Notes: generated by a model from the letters alone, not told the origin. DNA of 45,164 nucleotides from Sergeia podlipaevii (GCA_030849805.1 JASANZ010002098.1:1-45164); one strand, 5' to 3'; numbered from the stretch's first letter, positions 1 to 9,345 are shown. Program-made: numbers and translations.

Positions 1-798
1 TAATAACTAGGAGATAGTGTGGGAATTCCAACTGTTAGCACTATATTATTATTATTATTATTATTGTTATCGTTACGTTTTTTTTTTCCTTTGTTCTACT
101 TTATTTATTTATCTTTCAAAATATTTGAAATCATGCATTATTATTATTTTTATTTTTTTGCAATCACTTATTTCGACACACATACGCTTTTTATATTTAT
201 TTTATCTTGTTGTGTCCGTAATCATTAAAAAAAGAAAAAAAGAAAAATGAAAGAATAGTTTGCTTTTACTTGTTCAAATATAACAACTATAAAAAATTTA
301 GAACGCGATCATTATATGTCTTTTTTATTATTATTATTATTTTCCTCTATTTATTTGTTTTGTAGTGCGGTTGATTATTATCATTATTATTGCTATCATA
401 TATTTATATATATGTATCACAGCACCATCCATTTCTTCCTTGTCATTCTGCAGTTGGCTAGTGGTGTCTTGACTTTTGGTTTGCCGTCATTGTCTGCCTT
501 TCTTTGGAGAAGGAATTGGCCCTTTTTGTATCTTTTTTTCTAACATGCAACACTTTTCCTCTCTCTCCATCTATATATACATTCTTTTCACCTCCTTCCA
601 CCTACAAACTTCATTTTTTATTATTTGGGTGTATATTGGCTCCCTCTCCCTACAAAAGAAAAAAAAAAATACTCAAGCTCCCGTGCAGACATAAGAGAAG
701 AGAAAGGTAACAAAAAAAAAAGTATATTTTTTCTTCTACTACTACTTTAGCAAGTTGTATAGCACCACATAGCCTCGACCAACACAGAAAGCAACGCC
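1..798. other. Intergenic / 5' flank, no gene seen
   Basis: This stretch is A/T-rich with T and A homopolymers. A (TTA)n-type triplet run lies at about 44-66 and another near 326-342. The short ORFs here encode only Tyr, Phe, Ile and Leu-rich low-complexity peptides, as expected from translated T-rich DNA, so I call none of them. The left part is probably the 3' untranslated region of a gene outside the window. The right end holds the splice-acceptor region of the RING gene. Confidence 0.7.
727..750 (+). promoter_or_regulatory. Putative spliced-leader acceptor for RING gene
   Basis: A pyrimidine-rich tract (T and C broken by a few A) ends in an AG at 749-750, the first AG after the tract. 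This would leave a 48-nt 5' untranslated region before the ATG at 799. The trans-splicing role is inferred from kinetoplastid biology; only the tract and the AG are seen. Confidence 0.5.
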
Positions 799-1359
799 AT
801 GAGCAGCCGCAATAACAATTTTGCTTACAATAACCATCGCGACCCACGTGGAGGTCAAGGACGCCATACGGGAGTATCCGAGAGACAAGACGACAGTAAC
901 CGAGGCAGCAGCACAGCTTCCTTTTTGCTAGGCGCGCTTGCCAGCGCTGCGGTTGCAGGTGCCGTGTACCTATTTAGTAGCTACAGAGAGGGAAATAGCG
1001 TGATGAGTGGCGCCGAAGAAAAATCGGGACTTGCGAGCGTGAATTATAGATTTCCCTCGTCCTCTTCACATTCTTCCTCCTCCCCTCTCTCTGGACAAGA
1101 TCAAGAGAGAGCAGCAGCAGCGGCCGCCACTGCAGGTGACCTTCCCTTGACCGAATTTGACTCCTCAAACGCACATGTGTGCAAGGTATGTTATACCGAG
1201 CCAGCCAATATGCTCTTCAATGAGTGTGGGCACCTACACTGCTGTGAGAAGTGTGTCCTGAGGATGGCAGAAAATGAGAGGGAACCAGACAAGGAGGTAA
1301 CACTCAAGTGCCCCGTGTGCCGCTGCGTGAGTACTATTCGCAAAGTGTATTCTGGTTGA
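799..1359 (+). CDS. Membrane-anchored C3HC4 RING-finger protein, probable E3 ubiquitin ligase
   Basis: This encodes 186 residues from the ATG at 799, downstream of a good acceptor AG. The N-terminus is polar, rich in Asn, Arg and Gly. Residues 40-60 form one hydrophobic Ala/Gly/Leu-rich segment that could be a membrane anchor. A Ser-rich and poly-Ala linker (about 86-113) leads to a C-terminal RING-HC. Its ligands are C128/C131, C143/H145, C149/C152 and C171/C174, giving C-x2-C, C-x-H-x3-C-x2-C and C-x2-C spacing. The RING ends only 12 residues from the C-terminus, as in membrane RING proteins such as MUL1 and in the IAP family. The likely role is E2-dependent ubiquitin transfer at a membrane. 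Which membrane is unknown; the short anchor and lack of a classical signal peptide would fit a tail facing the cytosol. I do not recognise a named orthologue. Confidence 0.85.
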   Translation: MSSRNNNFAYNNHRDPRGGQGRHTGVSERQDDSNRGSSTASFLLGALASAAVAGAVYLFSSYREGNSVMSGAEEKSGLASVNYRFPSSSSHSSSSPLSGQDQERAAAAAATAGDLPLTEFDSSNAHVCKVCYTEPANMLFNECGHLHCCEKCVLRMAENEREPDKEVTLKCPVCRCVSTIRKVYSG

Positions 1360-2113
1360 TTGAGTATGGAGTAGAAGGAGAGAGAGAGAGGGGGGAAGGG
1401 ATGGAGAAGAGGCGTCAGCTTCTCTTGTGACCTCGTGCTGTCGCTTGTGGCCTCTTGTGCTTTGGCTTAAATTTAAAAAGACTTAGTTTCTTTTTGAATT
1501 ATTATTATTATTAGTAGTGGTATTCTTTTTTCTGTTAATCTGAGCTTTCATTGCTAATTTTATATATACAGTAAAATGCTAGTGAGCTTCTACTATTATA
1601 TTTACTGTTTGCTTTGCGTATTTATTAGTTTCATTTTATCTTAGCACTATTGCTTTTTATTGGTACCATAGCTACCTATCTTTTTTTTTTTTTCCTGTAT
1701 ACACACGTGTGGGTAGGTGCACTTTTCAAGAGCTTCTGCGTCCTTTCCTTCTTGCCAAAAAAAAAAAAATTGAAATAAAGAAGGATGAAGCAATGTTGTG
1801 AACTTGTACACTCCACAAGCAAAAAAATAAATAAATAAATAAATATATAGCGTCGGACCTCTTTTCTTTTTTTTTTTCCCAAATATTGGCTATTTAAGTT
1901 TCAAAAAAAAAAAAAACGAAAGGGACTAGCGTCGCACACGCTGGATAGAGGGGGAAGGGAGTAATCTAAAAACTACGTACAACTAGAATGGTAACTGTCT
2001 GGCATTCACGTTAAGTAACTCATATCCAAACTACAGCTTCATCTCTTTGTGTGTGTATATATATATATAATCTCCTTGTACGTAAAGCAGATAGTTTAAA
2101 ACACATTCAAAGC

Positions 2114-2192
2114 AAGAAAGAAAGAAAGAAAGAAAAAACAGTGGGTTGTGTACCAAGTAAAAAAAGAAAGGGATATATATATATATATATAC
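2114..2192. repeat. (AAAG)n and (TA)n microsatellites
   Basis: About five AAAG units (2114-2137) are followed, after a short unique spacer, by about ten TA units (2173-2192). They lie in noncoding DNA between the RING and LRR genes and are likely length-variable. Confidence 0.85.
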
Positions 2193-2649
2193 ACGCATGC
2201 TATTTTGAAGAGATATAGTAAGAAGAAAACTCACGCTCAAAGTTACCCTTCTCACTTTCTTTTCCCTCCTGATTAACCAACTACACACGTATAGTCATCC
2301 GTCTCTCTCCCTCTCTTCTTCTTTTTTTTTTCCAAACAGTGTGAGAGAGAGATTTGCAAGCATCTATCAAAAAGAAGAAACTGTTAACTTCATAGACCTT
2401 ATTTTTTTTTTTTGCCTTTTTACTGTGAACCGGAATCGGCGGAGGGGGTGGTCACAGCGAGTACCTGACAGCTATATTCTTATACGCGCAGCGTACGAGA
2501 GCAGATACAGCGTAAGAGCTTTGCTCACATCAGCTCACCTAGAGTGTACTATCTTTTTGTTTGTATTTTGCTGTTGATTTTTCCTCTCCGCGTCTCGTCC
2601 TTCATAAAAATATATTCAACCATTTTTTTTTTTAAAGTGCAGATTGCCG

Positions 2650-2720
2650 TCACTTCTTACCCCCTTTTGTTGTTGTTGTTTTCTGTTGTTTTCTGCCGCC
2701 TATACTTTTCTTTACTGGAG
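2650..2720 (+). promoter_or_regulatory. Putative spliced-leader acceptor for LRR gene
   Basis: A long T/C-rich tract with TTG repeats ends in AG at 2719-2720, 131 nt before the ATG at 2852. Earlier AGs at 2636-2637 and 2641-2642 follow a separate T run, so more than one acceptor is possible. The role is inferred. Confidence 0.45.
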
Positions 2721-2851
2721 TGGTTGCTATCTATTTAGTTATTTATATATCTATATTTATATATTTATTTATATATTTATATCTATATTTATATATGTAT
2801 CTCTGTATGTATCTATCTGCGAAAGTATAAAGCAAACAAACAAACAAAAAA

Positions 2852-5800
2852 ATGCCCACATTTAATGCTCTCATGTCCATTGTTGGATATTTAAACGTCA
2901 ATCACCCTCCCCCTCTAGCACTAAGTGCAGCAGGGCCCCGCGCTCGTCTTGCAGTAGAGCGAGCCAGCGTGTATGGGTATCTCGTGGGAGGGGTGTGCCT
3001 ACGATCTGGTCTACCAAGGAGAGCTGGACTCCGGAACAACAGCGGAAACAACAGCAACAACAACAACAACAACAACCCCAAAGGCTATACCAGCGATGAA
3101 GTAGATGCGGTGGTCGACATGCACGCGGACGAGGAGTGGGAGCAAAGAAAGTGGGACGCAGGATATCTGTGGGGGGACGGCGCGGTGCTAGGTGGCAGCA
3201 CCGACATCCGTCAAACCGCATCAAGGCCTCTCTTGGCCCCAGATCAGGAGCGAGCTCTACTAGACACGCAGTCGTCACTGTGCCGCGTGATGACTATTGA
3301 TATCACGCGGTGCTGCAGCTCGAGGTGGCGGCCCTCCTTCGCGGCAGCAGCAGCACCACATGGGGGAGTCTCGAGTAGTTTTGTTTTCATGAAGAACGAG
3401 GAAGTGGTGGCAGAAGGTGTGAGTATTGATAGCGATCTTGAAGACGAAGAGAAGGAGGGGGAGGTGCCGTATCGCTTTTCTTTTGCTACTGCGGCTGCTG
3501 CGCATGTAGAAAGTGTGTCGTGGTGGCTCTCGGGTAGTTGTGGAGGTATCGTGCCGTCTCTGGCCACATGCGTGGAAGTAGTAGATGATCCATTTTTTGT
3601 CACCACGATGACGGAGACGACGACGATGACGACCTCAAAGCAGCAGGACGCTTCGTTTCCTTCACAAGGCATGGCTGGCTCCGAGGACGGCAGCTACACA
3701 CGCGGCATTGTACTTGATGGAAACGGGGATTCAGATGGCACAGGGATGACGATGATGATGACAGAGGATGGATCCATAGTTGTGTCCCCACGCATCGCCC
3801 GTCGAGAACTTCTCGATGTCATTGAGTCTCTCATGAGCAGCGGCGTAGTGATGGCACTGGATGTCTCCAGTCTGTCCTCTGCCTCATCTTTGGCGACTGC
3901 GGTGGCGTCCTCGTCGATGGGGTCTCTCGGCGGGAATACGCATTCGTTTACAAAAGTGCTGAGGCGGTGGCTCTCACGTGGACAGCGCTCACTCACGAAT
4001 CTTCGCATCGCCTCTCGGCCACGTCTTAACAGTGCCGACATCACTTCAATAAAGGTTCACAGATTACAGTTGCTGAGGTCACTTGATGTATCAGACGCCT
4101 CTCATGGTCTAACGGACTTGACGTGGATGGATGATGATGATAGCGGTGGTGGCGATGGCGGACCTACTCATGCTTCGGCGACTGTAGCGGACACCGCGAC
4201 GACTACGAATACACGAAAAGCAGCAGAGATGGCAAGCGGCGGGAGAGATGCTGAGAGCGGCAACACCAATGATGATAACAAAAATGGTACTGGTGGTAGC
4301 GATACGGCCACCTCTCATGACGCTCTGTGCGCTGCCCCACCTGCTGCTGGCTTCCATGCTCTCGAGTATCTCAACATCAGCAACTGCGCGGCGCTGCGTG
4401 ACTTGACTCCGATTGGGCGGAACGCACCACGTCTCACCACCTTTCTGGCCTCACAACTCCCGTTCCTTCGCAGTATTCAATGGATCTCGCAATGTCCACA
4501 TATACGCGAGCTGTGTCTTTCACGGTGCTCGGGGCTCTCCGACATTAGTCCCCTCGCCAATCTTCCGTATCTTTCTGTGCTGGACCTCAGCTATTGTAGC
4601 TCTCTACCTGCAGATGGTCTTGCGTGGCTCTTACCTACTGCTCTATCTGCCCCACACCACGCTGCCACCACCCCCGTATGTCGTCAGCTTGCTTTTGTCG
4701 ATGTCACCGCGTGTTTACGCTTGAGTGACCTCAGTCCGTTGGGCTATCAATATGATCTGCGTGTCCTCCGTGCTGGCAATACCTCAGTGAGGGATATTAG
4801 TTGGCTAGGCAGCAGTGCGGCCAACACCTGCACGAAGTTGAAGGAACTGTCACTAGATGGTTGCTCAGAGATCTCCGCCTCGTCTCTTCAGCGTCTATTT
4901 CCTTCCCTGATGCCATCCATCGCGCAGCGGGGAGGGGAGGAATCGTCGTCGTCGTCTCGACAAGATCATCATCATCATTGCCTTGCTAGCTGCGATGCGT
5001 GCCCCTTAGCGTTTCTTGAGATACTCAGCCTTTGCAATGTGCCCGCACTAACGGAAGAAGTAGGCAGCATCTTGCTGTGCCTGCCCAGGCTACGTCGCCT
5101 GTACTTACGGAGCTGCACAGGACTGTCCAATGCAAGTCTGAGGACAGCGGCGCTCACTCTGGCTTCCTCTCCACTACCTCCTTCAGTAGGGGTCTATTCA
5201 CAACAACAAGGAGAGCAGCAGCTGAAGCTGCCTCGTCATCGCCGCCAGCAGACACTCACGACGCTTGATGTGGCATGGCTGCATCAACTCACAGACATTC
5301 GCTGGGTGGCAGCGTTTACCGAACTCACAGAGCTCAACATCATCGAATGCGATCATATCGAGAGCATCGAGCCCATCGCCGCACTTCGCAAGCTGCGCCG
5401 TCTCACGGCCTCTCGCCTCGATCATGTGCGTGATGTCCAGTGCATTCTGGGCTGTGTGGAGCTGCGGGAGTGCTTCTTCATTGGTTTCGGTGGGCTACAG
5501 GACATCAAACCATTTGCCTTGCTTCCCAATCTTAGGGTGCTTCACCTCACGGGCACTGCAGTGACAGACCTGAGCTGGTTAGCATCAGCATCAGCAGTAG
5601 TGAATACGCTTGACGTTGCAGGGGTAAGTCGGCGACTGCTCGGACGAGGAGAAGTTACGCACGATCAGCGCGGGCGTGCGGGGGGAGAGACTTTTCAGTT
5701 CTTCCCGCAACTCGAAGAACTAAGTTTGGCGCGCTCGCAGAAGTTACTGGATATTAGTCCGCTCGGGGAGCTGCCTCGACTGCTCTCACTGACGGTTAGT

Positions 5801-6430
5801 GACAGTGGTGTCTGTGTTCTAGGGCCCCGGCTTCGACGTCAGGCAGGAGATGGTTCGCGGCATCACTGCCATCGCTGTCACAACAACAACAACAATGGTG
5901 GTGGTGCTTGTGTCACTAGTGCCAACAGCAACAAGGAGTGCAGTGAGCTGTCAGCAAGTCGAGCACCATGCACTCATGCCTGGAAGGATGCCATGCATAA
6001 CTCAATCTGGGGCATCTTCTACTCTCAGTCATCGCGCGTATATCACGCTGCTGCTGCTACTGCTCGCAGTGATGGTGATGCCGCAGCCTCTTCAGTGCCA
6101 GCCGCAGGTCCACTCTCTCATATGAAAGCGATGCTGCTCGGCACACACCGTGCAGGGTCGTGTCAGCAAACAAGCCTTGGCTACTCTCAGACATTGCAGA
6201 AGCTAGACCTTTCTGGGTGTAAGGACCTGGCCGACTTGAGTCCTCTTAGAAGACTGCGGGTGACGCTTCACGTGCTCGTATGCAACTACACCAACATCAG
6301 TGACGTGGCATGGATATCGGAGTGTGCGGGGTTGAAGGTGGCCTCCTTCATTGGCTGCAAGAGGCTGACAAATGTGGGGCCAGCCATGGACCTGGAAAAC
6401 CTCGTGTGGCTGAATGGAGTGCGGCTGTAA
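2852..6430 (+). CDS. Large leucine-rich-repeat protein
   Basis: This encodes 1192 residues from an ATG preceded by an A-rich leader. No signal peptide or clear transmembrane helix is visible, so it is probably intracellular. The N-terminal third is not repeat-like; it includes an Asn-rich tract (residues 62-75) and acidic or Ser/Thr-rich low-complexity parts. From about residue 400 to the C-terminus it carries many LRRs of the trypanosomatid type, with recurring elements such as LEYLNISNC, LSVLDLSYC, LRRLYLRSC and LQKLDLSGC. These are followed by D-[LI]-[ST]-P-L or D-[IV]-[SR]-W-[LVI] turns. Low-complexity inserts interrupt the array at roughly 430-500, 700-720, 785-800 and 1000-1100. LRR arrays generally provide a curved protein-binding surface. 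No enzymatic domain was found and the partner is unknown. The final repeat runs to the last residues without an obvious cap. Confidence 0.85.
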   Translation: MPTFNALMSIVGYLNVNHPPPLALSAAGPRARLAVERASVYGYLVGGVCLRSGLPRRAGLRNNSGNNSNNNNNNNPKGYTSDEVDAVVDMHADEEWEQRKWDAGYLWGDGAVLGGSTDIRQTASRPLLAPDQERALLDTQSSLCRVMTIDITRCCSSRWRPSFAAAAAPHGGVSSSFVFMKNEEVVAEGVSIDSDLEDEEKEGEVPYRFSFATAAAAHVESVSWWLSGSCGGIVPSLATCVEVVDDPFFVTTMTETTTMTTSKQQDASFPSQGMAGSEDGSYTRGIVLDGNGDSDGTGMTMMMTEDGSIVVSPRIARRELLDVIESLMSSGVVMALDVSSLSSASSLATAVASSSMGSLGGNTHSFTKVLRRWLSRGQRSLTNLRIASRPRLNSADITSIKVHRLQLLRSLDVSDASHGLTDLTWMDDDDSGGGDGGPTHASATVADTATTTNTRKAAEMASGGRDAESGNTNDDNKNGTGGSDTATSHDALCAAPPAAGFHALEYLNISNCAALRDLTPIGRNAPRLTTFLASQLPFLRSIQWISQCPHIRELCLSRCSGLSDISPLANLPYLSVLDLSYCSSLPADGLAWLLPTALSAPHHAATTPVCRQLAFVDVTACLRLSDLSPLGYQYDLRVLRAGNTSVRDISWLGSSAANTCTKLKELSLDGCSEISASSLQRLFPSLMPSIAQRGGEESSSSSRQDHHHHCLASCDACPLAFLEILSLCNVPALTEEVGSILLCLPRLRRLYLRSCTGLSNASLRTAALTLASSPLPPSVGVYSQQQGEQQLKLPRHRRQQTLTTLDVAWLHQLTDIRWVAAFTELTELNIIECDHIESIEPIAALRKLRRLTASRLDHVRDVQCILGCVELRECFFIGFGGLQDIKPFALLPNLRVLHLTGTAVTDLSWLASASAVVNTLDVAGVSRRLLGRGEVTHDQRGRAGGETFQFFPQLEELSLARSQKLLDISPLGELPRLLSLTVSDSGVCVLGPRLRRQAGDGSRHHCHRCHNNNNNGGGACVTSANSNKECSELSASRAPCTHAWKDAMHNSIWGIFYSQSSRVYHAAAATARSDGDAAASSVPAAGPLSHMKAMLLGTHRAGSCQQTSLGYSQTLQKLDLSGCKDLADLSPLRRLRVTLHVLVCNYTNISDVAWISECAGLKVASFIGCKRLTNVGPAMDLENLVWLNGVRL
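3036..3075 (+). repeat. In-frame AAC triplet repeat (poly-Asn) in LRR gene
   Basis: Near-perfect AAC/ACA repeats encode an Asn-rich stretch at residues 62-75 of the LRR protein. Slippage here would change the protein by whole residues. Confidence 0.8.
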
Positions 6431-7218
6431 GGAGGGGGGGGTCTAAAAGACACGAACAGAAAGGGCGGAAGGAACAAGTAGGCGTGTGGGAGACGGACAA
6501 CATTTTTTTTTTTTTTTGAGAGAGAGAGAGAGAGACGCACGCAGTACAGTACCATTCCGTATGATTGAAGTACATATATATAGTTGGCGAACGACATCAC
6601 TCGAAAGAAAAAAAAAATGCCTATTGGAGTGTACATCCGCTGTTTCAAAACGTGTATCGCTTATCTATACTGTACACTACTAAGTTCTGCCTTTCTCTTT
6701 TATTTCTATTCTTTACAATTTTGATTGCAACAGAAAAAAAAATAATAATAATAATAACCACTGATAAAGAGCGATAACGGCAAACAAGCATGTGCCGTGA
6801 GTGTTGTGCTTTGCGTGCTCGATGTGGACGCTGTCATGTCCTCCTCACTTCTTATTGCACACACACTTCATGTATTTGTGGAATGGGAAACCCATTTATT
6901 TCTATCTACGCTTACATCATCTTCTTTTTTTCTCTCTTTGGTGTGTGTGTGTTTTTTTCCCCTCCCCTCCGTTGATGGTGTGTTTATGTGTATGCTAACG
7001 CGGCCTCAACTCATACGTATCTACCACATATGAAGATTAAGAAAAAAAAAAATACGGATTGAAAGAAGTAAATATATTGAGAGACTCCTTTTTGCTAACA
7101 TATAAGCATTGTTTTTTGTTTGTCTGAAGCACCTCTTGCTGTGTGTAAGTTTTTTTTTCTTTAAAGTTGTCGTTGTAGCTGTTTGTTTAACGTTTAGCTA
7201 TTTCACTTCATTTCAATT
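6431..7218. other. Intergenic region, no gene seen
   Basis: This is the presumed 3' untranslated region of the LRR gene and the leader of the CCCH-RING gene. It contains a T run next to (GA)n at 6518-6535, an A run followed by AAT repeats at about 6735-6757, and T-rich tracts at 6925-6970 and 7149-7162. The overlapping short ORFs (for example 6797-7033) are rich in Phe, Cys and Leu and have no recognisable domain. Confidence 0.65.
7149..7197 (+). promoter_or_regulatory. Putative spliced-leader acceptor(s) for CCCH-RING gene
   Basis: A T-rich run from 7150 leads to AG at 7165-7166, and a second T/G-rich segment leads to AG at 7196-7197. These would give 5' untranslated regions of 52 or 21 nt before the ATG at 7219. 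Assignment is by position only. Confidence 0.45.
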
Positions 7219-7902
7219 ATGCTCTATTCCGCATGTTCTGTCCCACCTGATGCGGTGGTGGACAGCCACTACAGGGGTGATAGAGGGTACTACGACGACG
7301 AACGACGGCGCCGCGGTGCTGTGCGATACCCAAATAAGCAATGCAAGTACTTTGCGCGTGGTTATTGCCGAAATGGGGAGCGATGCACGTACCTTCACTA
7401 CGACGAGGCAGTGATGGCTCCGGTCAACATGAGTGGAGTGAAGTCGTGCCGCTACTACTTGCGCGGCTACTGTCGCGAAGGCGATCGATGCAAGTACCTT
7501 CATCATATTCCTTCCTCCCACTCTTCCTCCGCTATGCCCAGCTACGCACAGGGCTCTCCAAGAGCGCCATCATCAGGTCCCATCAACCCTTCGCCCAGCT
7601 CTACAGGTCCGTACGGGGACTACACTGCTGACGGTAGCGATGTCCATAACAACTACAAGGGCGATGAAGTAGAAGGGATGTGCTGTATCTGCCTCGCGAA
7701 GCGCAGCTGCGTCTTGGTACACCCATGTAGGCACTTGTGTCTGTGCCAGGGATGTGCGGCGCAGCTACGGCAGCAACCAGCGAATCAACGTCCTTCGCAG
7801 CAGCTGGGTCTTTGGGGGTGGATGAGGGGAGATAATGTGCAGGTCGCGTGCCCGGTGTGCAGGAGGGCGAGCACGAACATGGAGACAGTCTTCCTTACAT
7901 AA
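7219..7902 (+). CDS. Tandem CCCH zinc-finger and RING-finger protein
   Basis: This encodes 227 residues. Two CCCH fingers lie at C42-x7-C50-x5-C56-x3-H60 and C77-x7-C85-x5-C91-x3-H95. Both have a G-Y-C-R core and a Y-L-H end, the C-x7-C-x5-C-x3-H spacing seen in many RNA-binding CCCH proteins. A Ser/Pro/Gly-rich linker (about 96-150) leads to a C-terminal RING: C155-x2-C158, C170-x-H172-x3-C176-x2-C179 and C211-x2-C214. The last spacer is long and Gln-rich (180-205). CCCH plus RING recalls makorin and related RNA-binding E3 ligases, although the makorin-specific Cys-His box is not evident. Trypanosomatids rely heavily on CCCH proteins for post-transcriptional control, so RNA-guided ubiquitination or mRNA regulation is a reasonable inference. 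The start is the first ATG after the acceptor AG. Confidence 0.85.
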   Translation: MLYSACSVPPDAVVDSHYRGDRGYYDDERRRRGAVRYPNKQCKYFARGYCRNGERCTYLHYDEAVMAPVNMSGVKSCRYYLRGYCREGDRCKYLHHIPSSHSSSAMPSYAQGSPRAPSSGPINPSPSSTGPYGDYTADGSDVHNNYKGDEVEGMCCICLAKRSCVLVHPCRHLCLCQGCAAQLRQQPANQRPSQQLGLWGWMRGDNVQVACPVCRRASTNMETVFLT

Positions 7903-8492
7903 AAATATTGATGTATTTACTTGTAAAATTGAAGAACTGAAGTCCACGGTATATGGAGGACGGACGTACGCGGATGTTAGTAGTTGTTTTTTTTTTTTTT
8001 TTTTGAAAGATTCATTTTTTCACAATTATTTTTTTCTCTCTCTCTCTCGTTCTCTCTCGATATTGAAAGAAGGGAGAAGAGAACAGGAAGAATGAGGCAG
8101 ACAGGGAGAGAGAGAGAGGGAGAGATGGATGGATGGAGCACATTTCAAAGTCCTTTTTTTTTTTTCCCATGTGCACAGCTATTGTGGTGTGCGTGTGTTC
8201 TTGTTCTTTCTCTTTTTGTTTTTTCTCTCTCTTTGTCACGGCCTCCTTCTTGCCAATCTCTCTTACTCAAACAAAACAAAATGGAGAAAAGAAAAGAAAG
8301 GAAGCATTAGATGAACCAACTCGCGCAGAAATGAGCGTGTGTGTGTTTTTTGTGCTGCATCATCATTCTTTATTTTATTATTGTTATTTTCTATCATATT
8401 TTTTTCTTTGCTTTGCTTTTCTCTTGCATTGTTGTTAAATATGAACGTACACCACTACTTCTACTCGTAATAATGTGGTCTTTTATGTTCAT

Positions 8493-8573
8493 TGTGTGTG
8501 TGTGTGTGTGTTTGATTTTTACCTTTTTTCCTTCTGCTTTTTTACTGTTTCGATCTTATCAATATATTCATTG

Positions 8574-8612
<39 letters not shown>

Positions 8613-8613
8613 C
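8493..8613. repeat. (TG)9 ... (CA)n inverted microsatellite pair
   Basis: (TG)9 at 8493-8510 is followed about 64 nt later by (CA)15 at 8575-8604 and a further CA block to 8613. The two are reverse complements, so a transcript could fold into a stem of up to about 18 bp with a T-rich loop. Confidence 0.8.
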
Positions 8614-8714
8614 AATATAAGCCAAAGTATCTTCTATTCCTATTTAAGGAAAAAAGAAAATAAGCACCCGCAAATGTCGCTGTGTTTGTGTATGTGGGAT
8701 ACGTATATTTTTGT

Positions 8715-8735
8715 ATATATATATATATATATATN
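8715..8735. repeat. (TA)n microsatellite ending in an ambiguous base N
   Basis: A run of TA dinucleotides ends directly at an N at 8735, the only ambiguous base I noticed. It probably marks an unresolved repeat length or a join in the assembly. Confidence 0.85.
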
Positions 8736-9227
8736 ATCCCTAGAGGTGCAGTCATGCATTTAAAATGGAAAATAGAGAACGGTGGTATCATGTGGAGACA
8801 CTGAAGAAAGATTGTGTCATTTTCTATTATTATTTGTTGGAACACGTGCATATATATTTACATATATATATATATATATATATATTGCTTATCTTGACTC
8901 TGCGCTATCTCATTTCTTTTCTCTCTCTCTTTCTTTCTCTCTCTCTCTCTCAAGCACACACATATATATAAAAAAAACATAGTTTTCTTCACTTTTTTTG
9001 TACTCTGCACACGCCGTTTATGTGCATGTGGATTGACGGGGAGGGAGGGGGAGGAAATATATAAATATATATATTGGCATTAGAGGAGGGGGGTCGTTTG
9101 AACTAACTACGGCGCTGTGAGTAAGACAGTAATAATACAGAAGAGAGTAGTAATTGTTGCTGTAGTTGTGAAGAGAAGACTGGCCATACAAGAAAGGGGG
9201 GTTTATTGCGCTAGACAGTCTGCACAC

Positions 9228-9269
9228 TTTTCATATTTTTTTTTATTTTTGTTACTTTTCTTTTGCCAG
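9228..9269 (+). promoter_or_regulatory. Putative spliced-leader acceptor for BCS1 gene
   Basis: A strong T/C tract (9228-9264) ends in CCAG, with AG at 9268-9269, giving a 76-nt 5' untranslated region before the ATG at 9346. It is among the clearest acceptor candidates in the window. Confidence 0.55.
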
Positions 9270-9345
9270 AAGGACAGAAAGGAAGAGGAAAATAGCCGCC
9301 GCCGAGCGTTGATTTATTTTTTTCTGCTTAAAAAAAGAAAGAAGG

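Larger units (their letters stand above)
1360..2851. other. Intergenic region with microsatellites, no gene seen
   Basis: This holds the presumed 3' untranslated region of the RING gene and the 5' region of the LRR gene. Visible structure includes a GA-rich stretch just after the stop (1376-1400), long T or A runs, (TG)n(TA)n at about 2049-2070, (AAAG)n at about 2114-2137, (TA)n at 2173-2192 and a degenerate TATATT tract at 2741-2800. The ORFs encode only homopolymer-derived sequence. No tRNA-like cloverleaf was seen by eye. Confidence 0.65.
7903..9345. other. Intergenic region with dense microsatellites, no gene seen
   Basis: This is the presumed 3' untranslated region of the CCCH-RING gene and the leader of the BCS1 gene. 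It includes T18-like runs (7987-8004), (CT)n near 8034-8050, (TG)9 at 8493-8510, (CA)15 at 8575-8604, (TA)n at about 8715-8734 ending at an ambiguous base, (TA)n at about 8860-8884 and (CT)n at about 8922-8951. The ORF that starts near 9117 and overlaps the BCS1 start in another frame has no domain and is rejected. Confidence 0.65.

Noticed and set aside
6797..7033. Cluster of overlapping short ORFs in three frames
   Set aside because: They are equally open in several frames, rich in Phe, Cys and Leu, and lack a domain; they look like intergenic T-rich DNA.
8575..8613. CA repeat as a CRISPR-like or telomeric array
   Set aside because: It is a simple dinucleotide microsatellite without spacers and does not match the telomeric TTAGGG unit.
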